Below are positions 1 to 14,400 of a stretch of DNA of 64,000 bases, one piece after another. The notes under the pieces are model-generated. The model ran no database searches, was not told where the DNA came from, and was given only the letters and a program-made list of their open reading frames with translations. Position 1 is the stretch's first letter, and every line of letters begins with the position of its first letter. Source of the DNA: Theristus sp. LFF4_11. Taxonomy: Eukaryota; Nematoda; Chromadorea; Monhysterida; Xyalidae. The stretch lies in contig JASANC010001108.1 of assembly GCA_030248135.1 (NCBI GenBank), positions 1 to 64,000 of the forward strand. The letters run 5' to 3'. Position numbers and translations under genes: made by a program.

Positions 1-330
1 AGTGGTCCGTTACAAAATATAATAACGTATTCAAGGTAGAGCTCCGCAAGATCTTTAAAACGCACACTTTTTCAGGTTCTGAAAAACATCCGCTTGGGTA
101 GAAAAATGCGTTGCAACATGGTACAGTTTGCAAAAAACGGCAAAAAATCGAGGTTTTTTTTTAATTTCGCGCGCTATAGCGGCCGCTATAGGGAGTTTCA
201 AGGCATGGTTTATGGGTGAAACTGAAGCTCCTTGTTGAGTAGAATAACGCTGCACCCTTAGTTTGATTTTGACCTCATGTAGCACTAGGCCCCCCCACTC
301 TTAGGTGCAACCGGTGTTAATGTTCCAAAA
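1..330 (-). repeat. Diverged repeat copy at left window edge
   Basis: Reverse complement matches 63,425-63,720 along its length, including TTAACACCG, a G run, GCTACATG, AAGGGTGCAG, CCTCGATTTTTTGC and AAAGATCTTGCGGAG. It begins about 10 bp downstream of the last BLTP1 exon. Family not recognised. Confidence 0.75.
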
Positions 331-339
331 CAAGCACAC

Positions 340-554
340 CGCAACGGATCCATTTTCTGTTGCTGGCGTTCCTTGTCCTTGTCGGCGTCATCTTTCGGCT
401 CTTTCGGTGACACTCTGCCAGACAGTTGCTCCTTCAATAAACTGGCGGAGGCCGATTGACTGAAGCCGAGGTTACTCGAATCGAGACCCAAATGCTTGCG
501 AACCATCTCGTTCGGCTTGTCTTGCTCGGCGAGTTGCTGCTGGAGGCGTTGGTA
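340..554 (-). CDS. BLTP1: BLTP1 exon 81, last in window
   Basis: Reads YQRLQQQLAEQDKPNEMV and a charged, Lys/Asp-rich tail (KDDADKDKERQQQKMDP). Acceptor GTGCAG continues exon 80 in phase 0, and GTGTGC at 339 is a candidate donor in phase 2. If not spliced, the frame would run into the repeat at 1-330 and stop at about 287. The conserved WHLEPTLRLISW-type block expected next is absent, so splicing onward is more likely. Confidence 0.7.
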
Positions 555-3500
555 CTGCACAAAAACGGACTGATGAAGGTAGAAAAAAAACACTGATTGA
601 AAAAATAGCAAGTTTTATGGTATTCACGAGTTCATTTCATTCGCAAGTTGAGAACGCAATTAGGCACGCATATGCGTTCATTTGTAGACGTTTAAATCAG
701 TGGAGTGCAACAAAAAATAGCGATTGATTGCTGTGAAATATGGAAAATCTTGCTCAACAAGAGCTTGCTTAAAATTACTAAAAAAACATTTTTGGTTCAG
801 TCCACCAATCTATTCCAGTATCAGAGCACGCTCATTTTTGCAAATTATTGCAAAACAAACACGAGCGATTTACGGATGGTGCATTGCACTAAAAAACGGC
901 CAATTCGCGAGGCTCTCGACCAACCTCCTTCGTGTACTTTGCGATCAAACTCGGCAGAAACGAAAACAACAAGTTTGTGTCCGTGTTGATGTAGATCGGA
1001 TCCTGAAAGTCGGACACAAACGAACAGACGACCGTGTGGGGCTGCGTGTCGCTGGAGGCCTGCCAGTGGAAAAAAAAACATTGAAATTATTTTTTTTAAT
1101 GCGTTAAGTCTACATCACCTGATTTTCAAGGGATCTCATGGCAAGCAAACGTCCCTCCTTGAAAATCAGGTACCCGCTGGATAAGCCATTTTCGCAAAGG
1201 ATTAAAATGCAGATTTGCGACGGGTTTAGACAAAAAAAACACAGTTTTACAAACGAAACTGACAGACAAAATTAGGACAAATTGGTTCGTTTGCTAATAA
1301 AACGTTTTTTTGTAAATTACCAAAAATAATGTGATCAGCAAAAAAGCCACCTGTTGCTGGCGTGTCCGAAGTCGAGCCCAAAGTGGCGGGAAACGCATTA
1401 GTTGCATCACCTTGTAGTCGTGTTCGCTGGTTGACCTACATAATAAGCAGTAGAAATTGTTTGAGAGTGAACCGATGAATCGAAACGTTCTGTCGAGCAT
1501 ACGAACAGCTGACCGCAAAAAGCAGCAAGAACTACTTTTATCACTTGCTGTCCTTGCCCCGACCCGCCGGCTCTGAGAATTCGAAACTAATAAACTCCGA
1601 TGTGGCTTGGTAAGGCTTATAGACGACCAGGCAACCCGTGAGCGAATTCCCTCGCAAGCGAGAAAACGATTGAAACACGTTCGACCAAAAAAAAACGTCT
1701 ACCAGACAGTTTCATTTGTTGAGCAGCCGATTTTTGTAGCACTGCGTTTTCCGCCGGCGTTTCGGCTAAAAAACCGCAGAGCGGAGCGCCATTTCAAACA
1801 GAAATCACCAATAGTGTACGATTTTGCCTTCAATGCCCGCCAGTTTTACGTGGAGACGTGGAACACAGTGTGTGCCCGGCCAACAACAAAAAAACACAAG
1901 ACAGAGGTGCACGGGAGCCATTTTTATGGCTGTTCCTAGTAGGTAGCCAAACCGGCCAAACGGTAGCCTACCAAACCTGGTAGGTGAAAATGCTGAATGG
2001 ATGAAAAATGGATGAGTTGTGCGACTGGCCGCTCAAAATCTGGGGTAACGCGGCAGATGACGCCTGGGACGAACGACCAACACGCCTGTTCTTGGTTACG
2101 CCTCGGAACAGGCGCAACAGGCTCCCGTGCATATCTGCGCCAGAACAACAACGGACCGCTTCGATCGCGCGCTTTTGGCCGTTGCGCCGCCGCCGACAGC
2201 GCCCGCATCGTCCGCGTACAAATCGTCCAGCACACCGGCGATCAGCAGTTTCGCCCAGCGCTGCGGACTCGTGCCGATGCCGGCCAACGCCGACGGACTG
2301 GTGCGCTCCACACGGGCGCACACCGCCTGACGGAGGAATGAATGCGTTCGTGTGAGAGAAGTGGGGCACAATCATGAAGCGGGATTTAGTTTATGAAGTG
2401 CACTGCGGTGCTTCACAGCGTGCGCCTGTGCATGTTCTTTGCAGTGACACTCTTGAGTAATTCCCGACCTACAATGTACCTTGGTGTCGTTCTCGTTTCG
2501 TTCCAATGATTCCGGTCCGAGTCGAATGGTCAGCTCTTGTGCCAGCGAAACGCCTGCACAAGAAGAAAAAAAACCAAAATCAAAATGTTTGATGGAATGT
2601 CGGTGTTCTGCGTAAAAACCACCAGACCGTCGCAAAGGAACCCATTCAAATGGAGCACCCAGTTCGGAGCAGCAGTGTGTTTTGAAAAACAAAAACCATC
2701 CGAACGAGAAGAAAACGCGCAAACTTCGAACCGATTTGCGTGTCCGCTTCGATGTCTTCATCGGACTCGTTGTCACTGAGCACAACGTACTGCGCCTCCG
2801 GCATGAATTCCACGGATGCCTCCCGGAGACTGACCAACGCCCACTCTGTCTTTGATGTCGTCAGTTTGTCCATCATCAGCGCCACTGTGAGATCGCCGGA
2901 CAACTCGAACAGACCACCGACAACAGTCACACCTGTGAATAGCGCAGTGGTTAGTGCTGATGCTCATTGGTAAAGGTGGGCAGATCGAAACCGTGGTCGT
3001 GCTCCGCTCACTCGAACGATCGATTACTCGCGTTTCGATCAGGGATTTTTGGATACAAGAATTGTGTTTGTAGCTGCACATTTATCATTCGGTCGTATGT
3101 TCGTGCACGGCATAAAGTACAGTATGTTTCTTTAAACCAGTCATATTTTCAGCAGAATACAGAGCCCGCAAAAGAAGACAGTACTGGATCGGGTAGGAAA
3201 GAAAACCTATCTGGCCACAAATACAATTTTCGATTTTTATCAACCCCGTACCCCGTTCATTCAAAGTTTCAAGGTGCCCTGGTATTCCGCAAAAACATCA
3301 GACAGGTTTTGAGCAACATACTGTACCACATGTCATTGATGCTGCGCAGAACACGCGACGTACAGAGCACCGTCTCCGTTTCGTACCTTGTTTCGGTACC
3401 GGGAAATAGTTGCTCTTGCACTGAATGTTCGTGATCAACTCGAGGCACCGTTGCCAGCAGCGGAAGAATTTATTGCCACCAGTGATCGAGGCGTCGCTGG

Positions 3501-6500
3501 CAGTTGACACGATCGAGTCCTGGCGCTGCGGCATTCCGCCGGCGCTGGCGTTAGACACGTCAATGCCCATGACGAACATTCCTGCAGCCAGGAAACTATA
3601 GTATTTTCATTTGAATCTGTTGGTTTTCTTGTTCCGCAGAATGCACAGCAGCGCGAAACCGTGAATCAGAGTGAGAACAACGAACGTATCGAGTTGATTG
3701 AAATCAAACACCTCATTTTTGTTTTGATATGTTTCCTTGTAACTCGGATCACTTTCTTTTATATTTCGTGTGCTCTGTATTATGCGAAAAAGTAACATGA
3801 CAAGCTTAAACCAACATACTGTACGTTGCACAAAACTACAACTACGCATGATCGCAATAAAAACCGGTTGTTTATAGTTTCAGGAAAAACACCGGTTGTT
3901 GTCGCAGCACTAAAACGTTTCTATATTTGATCAAATCTTTTCAGAAATTAGCAAAAAAACCTACATAAGTACAAAAAGCCAGCCGGCACACACAAACGAC
4001 AAACAACCGACCACTCTGCATGTGCTCGTCAAAGAAGCTGCGCAGCTTCTGCGCGATTCTGATGCTCTCCGGAATGGTGCTGCTCGTGAAGATCACCTGC
4101 ACGTGGTCGAACTCGGTGCGCACGTTCACAAACACAGTGGCCCGGCTGACGTGCGTACGACTGACAATGTCACGGTGTTGCAGCCATTCGTCGTCAAACG
4201 AGGCCTACAACGAAAATTAGGCTACTGAATGTGCTATTGTCGGTTGTTGCATTGAAATGACGTCACAGTTGCGCTTCGCGTTCGTCATTGCCGCACAGAC
4301 ACTCTCACAGTCACTGGAGTTTTAGTTCTGAGTAAGCTGAACTGGTGTGTGGAGTGGACCGGAGTGACACAACGAGCAGTCTCGCAGCACACAGTCACAC
4401 AAACACACTGGCACACGATACACACATATGCTGACGCGAGCGCTACTGCAACGCTGCTGTGCCAGTGTGTTTGTTTGTAGACTGCGCAACAGTACTTGCG
4501 TTGTGTTACAAAGTGCCCGTTCTTTATAAAAAGTTTAAAGTTTACTACTCAAGACAAATTTTCGGACGCAGCCGCAGCAGGCTGTTTTTTGACTCAGCGA
4601 CAATGTGTAACAAAGCAAAACGGTAAAAGTAGCTATTGTATCATAAAAAACGATTTCATAAAATCGCAAATACGATGCGTTTTATTTTTTTTTGTTTCCA
4701 GCACACCCTCGTAGTCATCCAACCTTGAACTCGGTGCAGAGAAACACGAATATCGGATGCGACATGTATTCGATCTGGGCGTCGGCGTCTTTCAGTTCCA
4801 GCTGAATCAAAAGAAAACATGAAAAACCGGGTCACTGGTCAGACGTTTCAGTCATATCACCAAAATCACAAACAAAACGAAATCCCACCCAAAATAAACA
4901 CTTCCAATTAGAAATTCCAATCTTCACGAATTGCACGCACAACGTTCGGTGTACAGAATAATGGACACTACAGGTGCATAAAAGTGATATTAGCCAACAG
5001 AAACAAACAAACTGCAAGAAAAAACACACACACGAAACCCGATGAATGCAAATGCGCTCCAACCGACCGAGAGTTTGTTCTGCGGCGGTAGGCCGACGGT
5101 TTTTCGCATGGACAACTGCAGCCGCGGGCGTACGATCGCGACGGCGCCGCTGATGAAGCCGCCGGTGGCCGTCAGTGCACTGTTGCCGAGCGAAAACCGA
5201 CACTGCACGTTGCGACTGCCGCACGACTTCACGTTCGCACTGGCGGGGGGGCAGGAAACACAATGAGAAACACAGTTCATGGGTGTGCTGGTCGCTCATG
5301 CAGAGTGCTTTGAGTTCAGTGTTTTGCAGTTGTTCTTCGTGTGTGACATTCGACAAAAACAGTTTTAGTACCAGGCTGGTGAGAAGAAGAACTGGCAAAG
5401 CTAAGCTGCATTAGCACCAACGCGATTATCGAAATAATGAACGGCGTTCGGAACTGGACGGTGTATTACAAACAGGCATCGTCAGAGATTTTGTAACGCA
5501 CGTTCCGAGGTTTCGTGCTGAACGCACGCGGGATAACGCAGTTTCAGCGTTTTTAATCGATTATTTCCACTTTTCCACCGTTTCATGTACCTGCCGATCG
5601 CGCGCACGTCGTGTGTCTCCCACACCGTTCTGCCCATCGTGTTCGCCATGTGTGCCTGCGAAACAATGACAAACGTGAACTGACTTCAGCAGATCAATGA
5701 TTCTCGCAGGTGCTTTCGTCTGAATCGTTCGTCGAGGCGGGCTATTTTCTTTCTACAGTCCATCTGGAAAATATATGCAACATGACGTAATGACCAACCC
5801 AATCAGCGCTGAGAACTGCTCGTGACCAACCAATCAACGCTGAGAATTGCTCATGACTAACCAATCAGCGCTGAAAACTGCTAAGACCAACCAATCAGCT
5901 GGTTGCATATATTAGCGAGATAGACTGTAGCGAAGATTACGATCAAAACGAAATCTGATCTCCAACCTCGACGTGCAGCCGATCAAAGACGGCCGTGACG
6001 TTGATGCGAGCCTCCCAGGCGGCGGCGCGTCGCGCGGTCGCGATCGACACGGAGGACGCCGAATTGTGATGCTCCATCATGATTGGACTCGAGTAGCGCG
6101 ACTGCCCGTCCGCGACGCCCTCCTGACCAGAGAAAACAAATTGGCTTGTTTTGCTTGGCGTGTGCTGGGCGGTTGACAAGAAAATAACCGAACAACAAAT
6201 TTTGAACAAAAAAAAATACAGAAACATTGATTATGCGGAGATGTCTCCGGCTAATGTCCCGAATAAACAATGTTTTGTCTGCGCGTAAAAAGTTGCGTAA
6301 AATTTTAACCAAAAAAAAACATTTTTGTCGACATTTCCGGTAAATTTCAGATTTTCAGACAGAGAACCGCCTGCACTGTGGCGCACACCTGCGTGCTCAT
6401 GCTCGACATCGAGGCGGCGCTGTACTTGGCGGCGGCGGGCGTCTGCTGATGCGAGGACGACGGAGGATGATGATGATGATGCGCCACTGATGTGCTGCTG

Positions 6501-9500
6501 TTGTTGTTGGCGGTGGTGTTCGCCACCGGACTGGCGGTTGTGTCGTGTGCGCCGAAGAACAAACGACGCACCAGTGCGCGACGGTACTGCAAAGATACTG
6601 AAGATATTTGAACGTTTTTATCAAGATTTTTTATTATACTGAATGAAAGCACTGAAATTTGCAGAAAACAATGGTCGATGATTTCTGGGCGGGGTATGCC
6701 AGAAAAAGCTGCTATTATGCTATGGTCGCACGGGTTTACTTGCAAATTCGATGGTACCTTTCTTTTTTCTAGTTCTGCGTATTAATACACGCATGCGTTG
6801 AATGGTAAATACAGGAAATAAATGTTATGCTCGACGCGGCAATTCAAAATTGCTAAAGTGATATCCGAGACCCTGCACATACGACAGAGTAACTGAGCGA
6901 ATCTTTAACTGCCAAGTCAGGCTAGAAACGAATCTCCTTTGTATGAGTGCAAACGCACGATCAAAAGAAGATCATTCCAAAGCTTAAAAAATCACGATCA
7001 CGTCTACTTGCAGTTGTGCACTTCACGGTGATACTTTGCTTTAAACATTTGTTAACTGTCACACAACTTTGTCGCATGTGACTACTCCAGTCAGTCAGTT
7101 TTATTCTGCAGTGCACGACGTAATACCAGAGAAATAAAGTGTAAAACACCATGAGTAGGCAAGCCAAAAAACCGGTCAGCGGTCAACCGACCCAAGCTTT
7201 CGGAAACGACAAGAGTTCACGCAGTCGACGCATGTCGTAGTGAAATTGAGCGGTGTCAATCGCGGTCATCACGCTGAATAGCACCGTGTTCACTTGATGC
7301 TGAGCCTGCAATCAACAAATCAACCAATTTGCATGATGGTTTTCTGCATTTCGGCTTGGCCAACATCATATGCAGAAGAGGGGTGGCCTCATCAGTGATG
7401 TGCCCCTATTCTGTGTGCCCAAAAACACAAATCAACATGAAATAGTGACACGAACATTTCGGCCCCGCGAACGCACCTGTAGATCGTCGTCGTCGGTTGT
7501 GGTCGTCGTTGCGCTGGCGGTGGTGCGACGGGCGAATCCGGCCGCCGCCGCGGCTGTTGCCGTCGCGCTACTGCTGCTCGAGCGCGAGCCGGCGGCATGC
7601 GGACGCAGCTGCAACACGACACAAGGCAAGCAGCTTGCAATGATGCGCACGTGATACACCGACATTTTAGGCGATATTTTTTAGCCAGCCAGGGCTAACC
7701 GAGAGAAGCGCACAGAACGCCGTCAAAGAGCAGGGTGCCCATCGAGTTTTCTTTGTCGTTAAGCGAACAAAAGCATCGTTTTACATCATGCATTGTCTCT
7801 GTTTTGCACAACAACAACAAACTCGGGCGATCAGACTGCCGAGGCGAACTGGCGCTTTGCTAATCGGTTGGTTGGCACGATCGGTGAACCCAATTGAAGC
7901 AAAACAACCAATCACAATCACCAAGTTGCCTATGATCTACAGTTTTCGGACGGCTGTAGCGTGAATCAACCGAAACGCCCGCCCCTCTACCCGCCGCCAA
8001 CACCCAACACCGAACCTGGTCACTGCCGCGGTTGACGTGCAGCACGATTTGATCGATCGCCACGCGCAGCGCGGCCTTGTCGACCTTGACATGCGGCGAA
8101 TGGACGACCAACGAGAACTTGGACAGCGTCACCAGCATGAACACGCCGGCGCCCGGCGACGCCGAAGAAGTGGAGGTAGCGCTGCTTGTCGGTGCCTTAC
8201 GGCGCCACTGGAACTGCTGTTGCTTCTGAGTTTGTGTCGCTCTTGCACCAGCACCGCCGCCGACGCCGCCGTCGCTGCTGCTGTCGAAGCCGCTCTGAGC
8301 CGCAAACAAAAAACGTTCACGGAGAACTAAGATCGGCTGAGGGGGCAAGGGAAAGACGGAACTGGAATTGCGCGTTCACGGTCAGATAGGTGATGCCAGC
8401 AAGACATAATTCATACCGGACCTTCAAGCGGCATTCATGAAACAGTATTTCGTGACGCGTAGCTGTGCTAAAAAATTCAGCTACGCGGTCAATAAATACT
8501 AACTCATGAATGCACCTTAACGGGTGTCCGCTTAACGTTGCAATGGTATAATTAGTTGATGGGAAGGTGAGTCGTCCCCATTCACCTAAATTCACGTTTT
8601 GGTAACCTCAAAACTAGCGGAAGTGCGCTACAAATATGAAACACCAACAAACAAGCGCATTTGCGCGCCGACCTTTGGCTCATCAAACGAAGACTGCTTC
8701 GACGTCAACCCTGGCGTGGACAACGACGACTTGCGGCTCGTGATCACCAGCTTCAATTCGGGCGACGTCAGCACGCAGTTGGCAGCCTGCAGCAGCAAAA
8801 AAACGCGAATGTGACAGTTCAGTTCAGTTTTTTTTTCAGTTCAGTTATTTATTCCGTTCAGTGACCATGAATGTGCTGAAGCCTCGCCTGTTTTCGACAA
8901 CAACTTTTCAAAAAACCAAAACGTTTCAAAATCGAATGAGCCCTCGAGTGGGATTCGAGCGCGCCTGATCTGCCGTACGCGCGAGCAACGCCTCAAACCA
9001 CTTGACCACCGGCGACGCGACTAGCCTGTTTATTCGCGGCACTAGAGTCGAACAGTATCGTGGAAGACTGAACAACGACAACGAGCGCAACGTCGATCGG
9101 AAACGAGCCGCCCGCGATGGGCGTCGGCGCGAGCAGCCCGCTGCGCTCGACTGCTGCCAGGGTCGGGTCGGACGAACACGCGGGCGCTTCCGGCTCGGAC
9201 GCCGCGTCGCCGCTCTCGCCGGCGCCGTGGTCGGAAATTGGAAAATTGGGGATGTTTTTTTGTGGAAAAAAATGGAAATGACAGGGCGCGATGAAATCAT
9301 TCACGGTCAGGAGCGGTGCGACAACGGTGCTGATCATGAGTGCCGCAAACTTGTTTCGTGATAAATTTGAGCTTTGCAGCAATCCGACAGTCTAGTCTAC
9401 TTCAAACACCATCGCACGCGGCTCTGGTGAAAACGGCACCCTCAGACACATCACACACAGTGCGCCGCATTGGTCACTGGAAATAATGATCGGCTAACAC

Positions 9501-11372
9501 TGACCAGGCGGCAGAGGGGCAAGCGGCACTTGGCAGTCAGAAACTGAGTTTTTGATTTCGCATTCCCGTGCACGAACGCACATACAAAGTGACACCGAAT
9601 CACAAACCGCCGGAACGAATGACCCACCAACAGAAGCGTCCGTCATGGAGGTAGAGCTGTGCGGCAGCAGCAACGACGCCGCCGGCACCGGTTCCAGCGA
9701 TTGCTCGAGGAAGTCAAGCAAATGCGGCGTGATCACCGTTTCGCTCGGCATCGAGTGCAACTTGACGATCATGTAGAACTGCGCTCGCTTCGACGACTGC
9801 AATAATGACAGGGTGTGCCGTGTTTTTAGCAAAAGGTGACATGCAGAAAAATATGTGATTTTTTTGTTTGCTGCACACAACTGAGTCGGACACACACCAC
9901 CAGTCCACCACACCGACGTTACTTAGGAGTTGGAAACCGACAAAAAACAACATCCGATATAATTTTTATAAATACCGCAGAAAACCCAATGGAGCAGCTG
10001 CAAGCTTTGTGGGTAAACTCTTATCGTCCGGATTCCGGTTCTATACGGTCTTCTATGAGCATCATCCCCTCCAACATTTCCAAATAACAAACAACTGCAA
10101 CAACAACACTCCCCAGTACACGACCTTCAACATGTGCCCGATGATGTTCGGGTCTAGTTGCGCTCGACTCAAGTGCTCGACATTCGGACGCCGCTGCGTC
10201 TCGTCGCCGTCGTTTGCGCCCGTCTGTTGTGTCGTTGTCTGCTGATCGTCGTTGGTCGACCGATCGGATCCGACCAACGACGTGTAGTAGCAACGGCTGC
10301 GCACCTGAAATAGTAAAAAATGAAAATGGCATGCCATCTGGCATGGCATCTGGCAGTGCGCGCCGCAGACGGCGACAACGCGCACACAACGGCAACCGTT
10401 GGCCCGCTCTGCAACGACGCCGACGAAGACGTGCGCAACAGTTCGAGCGCTCAACGTCGTCGCATCTGCGACCTGTCGGGAACGGCCGGTCGCAGGTCGC
10501 GGAGGCCGTGCATCTGCCGCTGAGGCACTGGACCCGGAACGCTATGGCAAAATACCAACAACACAACGCCGCACCACGTTCCACCACACCGACGCCAAAC
10601 ACATAGCTTTGACGCCACCCACAGGGACGCTCAGTCAACGCACCGTTCCACACGTGTATAATGCGTGACAACACTCGCAGCTGACAGCACAGACACATGA
10701 CACTCTCAGTCACGCCAACAAAGTCAGACTGAATCATCAACGAACACTCGGTATCGCGATGGCCGTCTTGGTGAGCGTGGCGCCGCCGTGCTTCAGCGAT
10801 CGACCGTGTTGCTGCTGTTGTTGTTGTTGCTGTTGGCCGGAGGAGGCTGTGGCGAACTTTGCGGCCGACTTTCGATACGCCGACGACGACAGTGCAGGCG
10901 CACTCGGCACGCCGCTCAACGTGACGTCGGGTGTACCGAGTAGATTGCTGTGTGATGCGCCTGCATTCAAACACGGCATCTTAACAGATACGTTTGAAAA
11001 TACGTACAAATACAATCAATCGCCGGCATGGATACAGTCGAACTCTGAATTATAGGCAATCAGCTGATTGGTTGACGATCACGGTTTCTGTGCGCGACCG
11101 ACTCCACCTCCACTGCTACGTCTGCAGAGAAAGCACGCTTTGCCTGATCAGAAACGTGATCACCACCCAATCAGCTAATTGCCCATAATTTAGAGTTCGA
11201 CCGCACATCTTAAGCAGCTGGTTAGCCAGATGAAAACAAATCAGGGTCACCAGAGAGGGAACCGGAAAAGTCGGACGGCAGCGTGTGAAACGAGCAGATG
11301 CCCGTGTCAATCTCGATGTTCACATCCAGATACAAATCAACCATCGTCTGCGGCTGGTGTTGTTGTTTTTGA

Positions 11373-11403
<31 letters not shown>

Positions 11404-14400
11404 GATGATGTTGTTGCGTGGACGCTAAAGCCGCACTCAACGAACTTCGACGTTCACCTGAACAGGAAAAGGCACACACATAAAAATTGATTGTTTAAAC
11501 TTTCTTCCAATTGACAAACATAAGTTTTCTGCAAAGTCTTTTCACGACCGGTAAATTTAGATACCGTATTTTGTTCACCAACTTTGGATGGAGGCAGTTT
11601 TGCTGCTAGTTCGTTCTACTGATCAACTTAGTGACCAGAGCAGAGGTTATCAAAAAGTGCGTATGTAATAAACAAACGTTATCGAGTGATCGAGCCACGT
11701 TAACAAAAGGGTTTCCTGGCTCACGGTTCCGGTCCTCGATAAAATTTTTGTCTTAATTCGGTCTTGTGTGTACCCACTGTTTCGCTGATGTTTCAGCCAG
11801 ACATAACATCCGTCTGTGCTGGACGTTACTTTTTGTTGGGCTGTGCAGCTCTTGCCCCTTGTCGTGCTGGGGCAAGAGCTGGGGTCCGCGGTGTGCACTT
11901 ACAAGGCAAAAACCACAAGAAACAGTGCTTGCACCAGTTGTGATGCCAGACCGAAATGCGCCATTTGCGTTAAAAACATCCGTCTGTCATGCGCAGGCAC
12001 CAGACATTCAGCTTGGTGCACCTTTCAACGCCAGAAACAGTTTGCTGTGTTTGCCATGCCTGACAAGTGCCTGTTTCAAAGAACATGACGTCATTTCGGC
12101 CGGACACGTCTGAGAAAATGCGCTGTACTGCGAGTGTTCGTGTCCGAGTCAACGGCGTCGTCCGAGTCTCCACTGGCCTCCTCCGAAGCGATCGACGTCA
12201 AACTCGAGTCGGACGACATCGAGCCGCTGCCGCGCGAACGAATCGTCGGCAGACGACCGGCTGCGACGCCGATGCCGCCGGCGCCAGCGCTCGAATCGAC
12301 CGACTCGGAGCGGGCGCTCTCACTGCAGCAAACAACGAACGAACGTGATACCACAAAAGCCGGCGTTTTGGAAAAGAATTTTGTTTGCCACTAAAAAATC
12401 GTGTTTTGCAACCACTGTGCACCGCAAGAAAATTGCACCACAAAAACGGTTTCAGTAGTTTTTCACCACAAAAACTGTTTCAGTTCTTTTTCACGACCGC
12501 AGACTTGTGAGACACGATTTCATGGAAACCAGTGCAGCCGGAAAACAGTGTATTATCAAAACAAAATGGCAGCATGCCGTTTTGATCAGCCAATCAAAAA
12601 AAACTCAATCGAACCCGATCTTCGGCGGTCGTTTGCGTCGTGCGCCCGGCACGCCCGATGTGGCGCTGGTGGTGCCGCCGGCCGGGTCGACCGAGAACAG
12701 CCGCTGACCGAACGTGCCGCTGCCGGTGCGAGCGCCGCCGCTGGCACCACGGCCGCCCGCTTTCTGGTGACGATGACGACGTCTGAAAATATCGGCCGTT
12801 TTGATTGTTTATGAAACGAGCTTTGCAACGGTTAATCAAGATCAAGATCAAGATTATTTGTAAGCCTCACGGCCAGTTCACATCAACACATTCACAAAAC
12901 TTCCATTATGCAAAACAAACACAATTATGTCACAAAGAAAACTAAAGAAACACAAGATTATTGATGAAATTGGTGAATGCATTAATGAAAGCAAGCAAAA
13001 GAAGTCGATGCAAACGAATGGGCAGATGACTACCAAGGTTTTAACACAAATAAACAAAATCCACAAAATAAAACCAACCGTCGACAGTCAGAAACAATGA
13101 ATGAAAAAAAATAATGAAAGAAAGTAAAGAAAGCACTCTTCAGAACAACGCTCTTCATCTGATTGCAGTTGACGTGTGCGCTGATCGGCGACAGATTTCT
13201 GTGGCTGTTGCAATACACCGCACGCACTTCCGGCGATTTCAAATTTGGACCACTTTCAAAGCGCATAACATTGAATTGAAAGAAAATCCGTTTCGGAAAA
13301 CAAGCAATCGAGTCCGGCTGCCAAGCCCGAGATCGGAATTAGAATCACTGCTGCCCAGAAACCGACTGTCCGTCGCGAGGGCAACGGCAGCGCACGGTAT
13401 GGTAAGCCATCCATTACTCCCAATTTACTCATCTGCGTTTGATACGTTCGGGGTTGACCGAAATCGAGAGAGAAGAGAAGGAACGAAAGTGCTTTAAAAA
13501 AACGCGCACCTTCGCATCCGCGGCACCGGTCGCACGCCGACGAGACCGAACTGATCGCGCAGAAAGCTCGCTTTACGCGACTGCCGTTTCCATCGGTCGA
13601 CGATGTCCTGGCGGAACTCGCGAAACAGTTTCGCTTCCAGTTGTTTCAGTTTGCGTCGTTCCAATTCGACCGTGGCGTCCGAGACACCTATCGAGAACGT
13701 TTCTGTTTTTTGGTGCTGCGACTTTCAACTCGCACGCATGCATCGACAGAAAATTAGTATCACGCACTGGAGCTGCACGCGCCAACGCGGTAGTACACTG
13801 CGCAGTGCTTCTTGAACACGGGCGCTCGATTTCAAACTGTTATACCAGGAAATATCTGGCATTCTTGTGAAAAAATCAACGTCTGCGATGCGATCTGCGA
13901 CCAGTTTTATATAACAGCTCAATTGTCCAACAGTCCTACACCACTGAACTCCGGAATGAAATACGGAAGCATCGTAGATTCGTTGTTCGACCTGAACTCA
14001 TTCACCAGTATCTGCTATTCAACATGATGTGAGGAAACTGAAAACTGTTGTTTTATGAATTTATTTTGGCGCTCAGTGGCGTAGCTGGTAGCATTATTGG
14101 ACTGCGCAGTTTTCTAAAACTGGCCGCTGGTCTCGCCTTGATGTGCGACTAGTGCCATGAACGACAGCGTACCACGCGCGACGAGATTCATGACCAGCTG
14201 CGACTGTTCGTGCATCTTCTGCTCCAGCCACTCGCCGCGTCTGTCCGGCGGCAGCTCGCGGAACTCGGCGTCTAGCGCAGCGCTGTCGCTGTTCTCGTTG
14301 TCGTCGCTGTCGCCCAACTCCGTCGTCGATCCGCCGGGCGCCGTGATCGAGTGACTCCGGCGGCGGCCGCCACGGTCGACCGAGCCGCGTTTGTGCGCTG

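Noticed and set aside
4832..5398. 188-residue minus-strand Cys/Phe-rich frame
   Set aside because: It is mostly intron and a wrong frame of exon 72.
10021..10974. 317-residue minus-strand open frame
   Set aside because: It runs through exon 62, an intron and exon 61 in changing frames. Arg/Cys-rich composition and the better in-phase splice model show it is a shadow.
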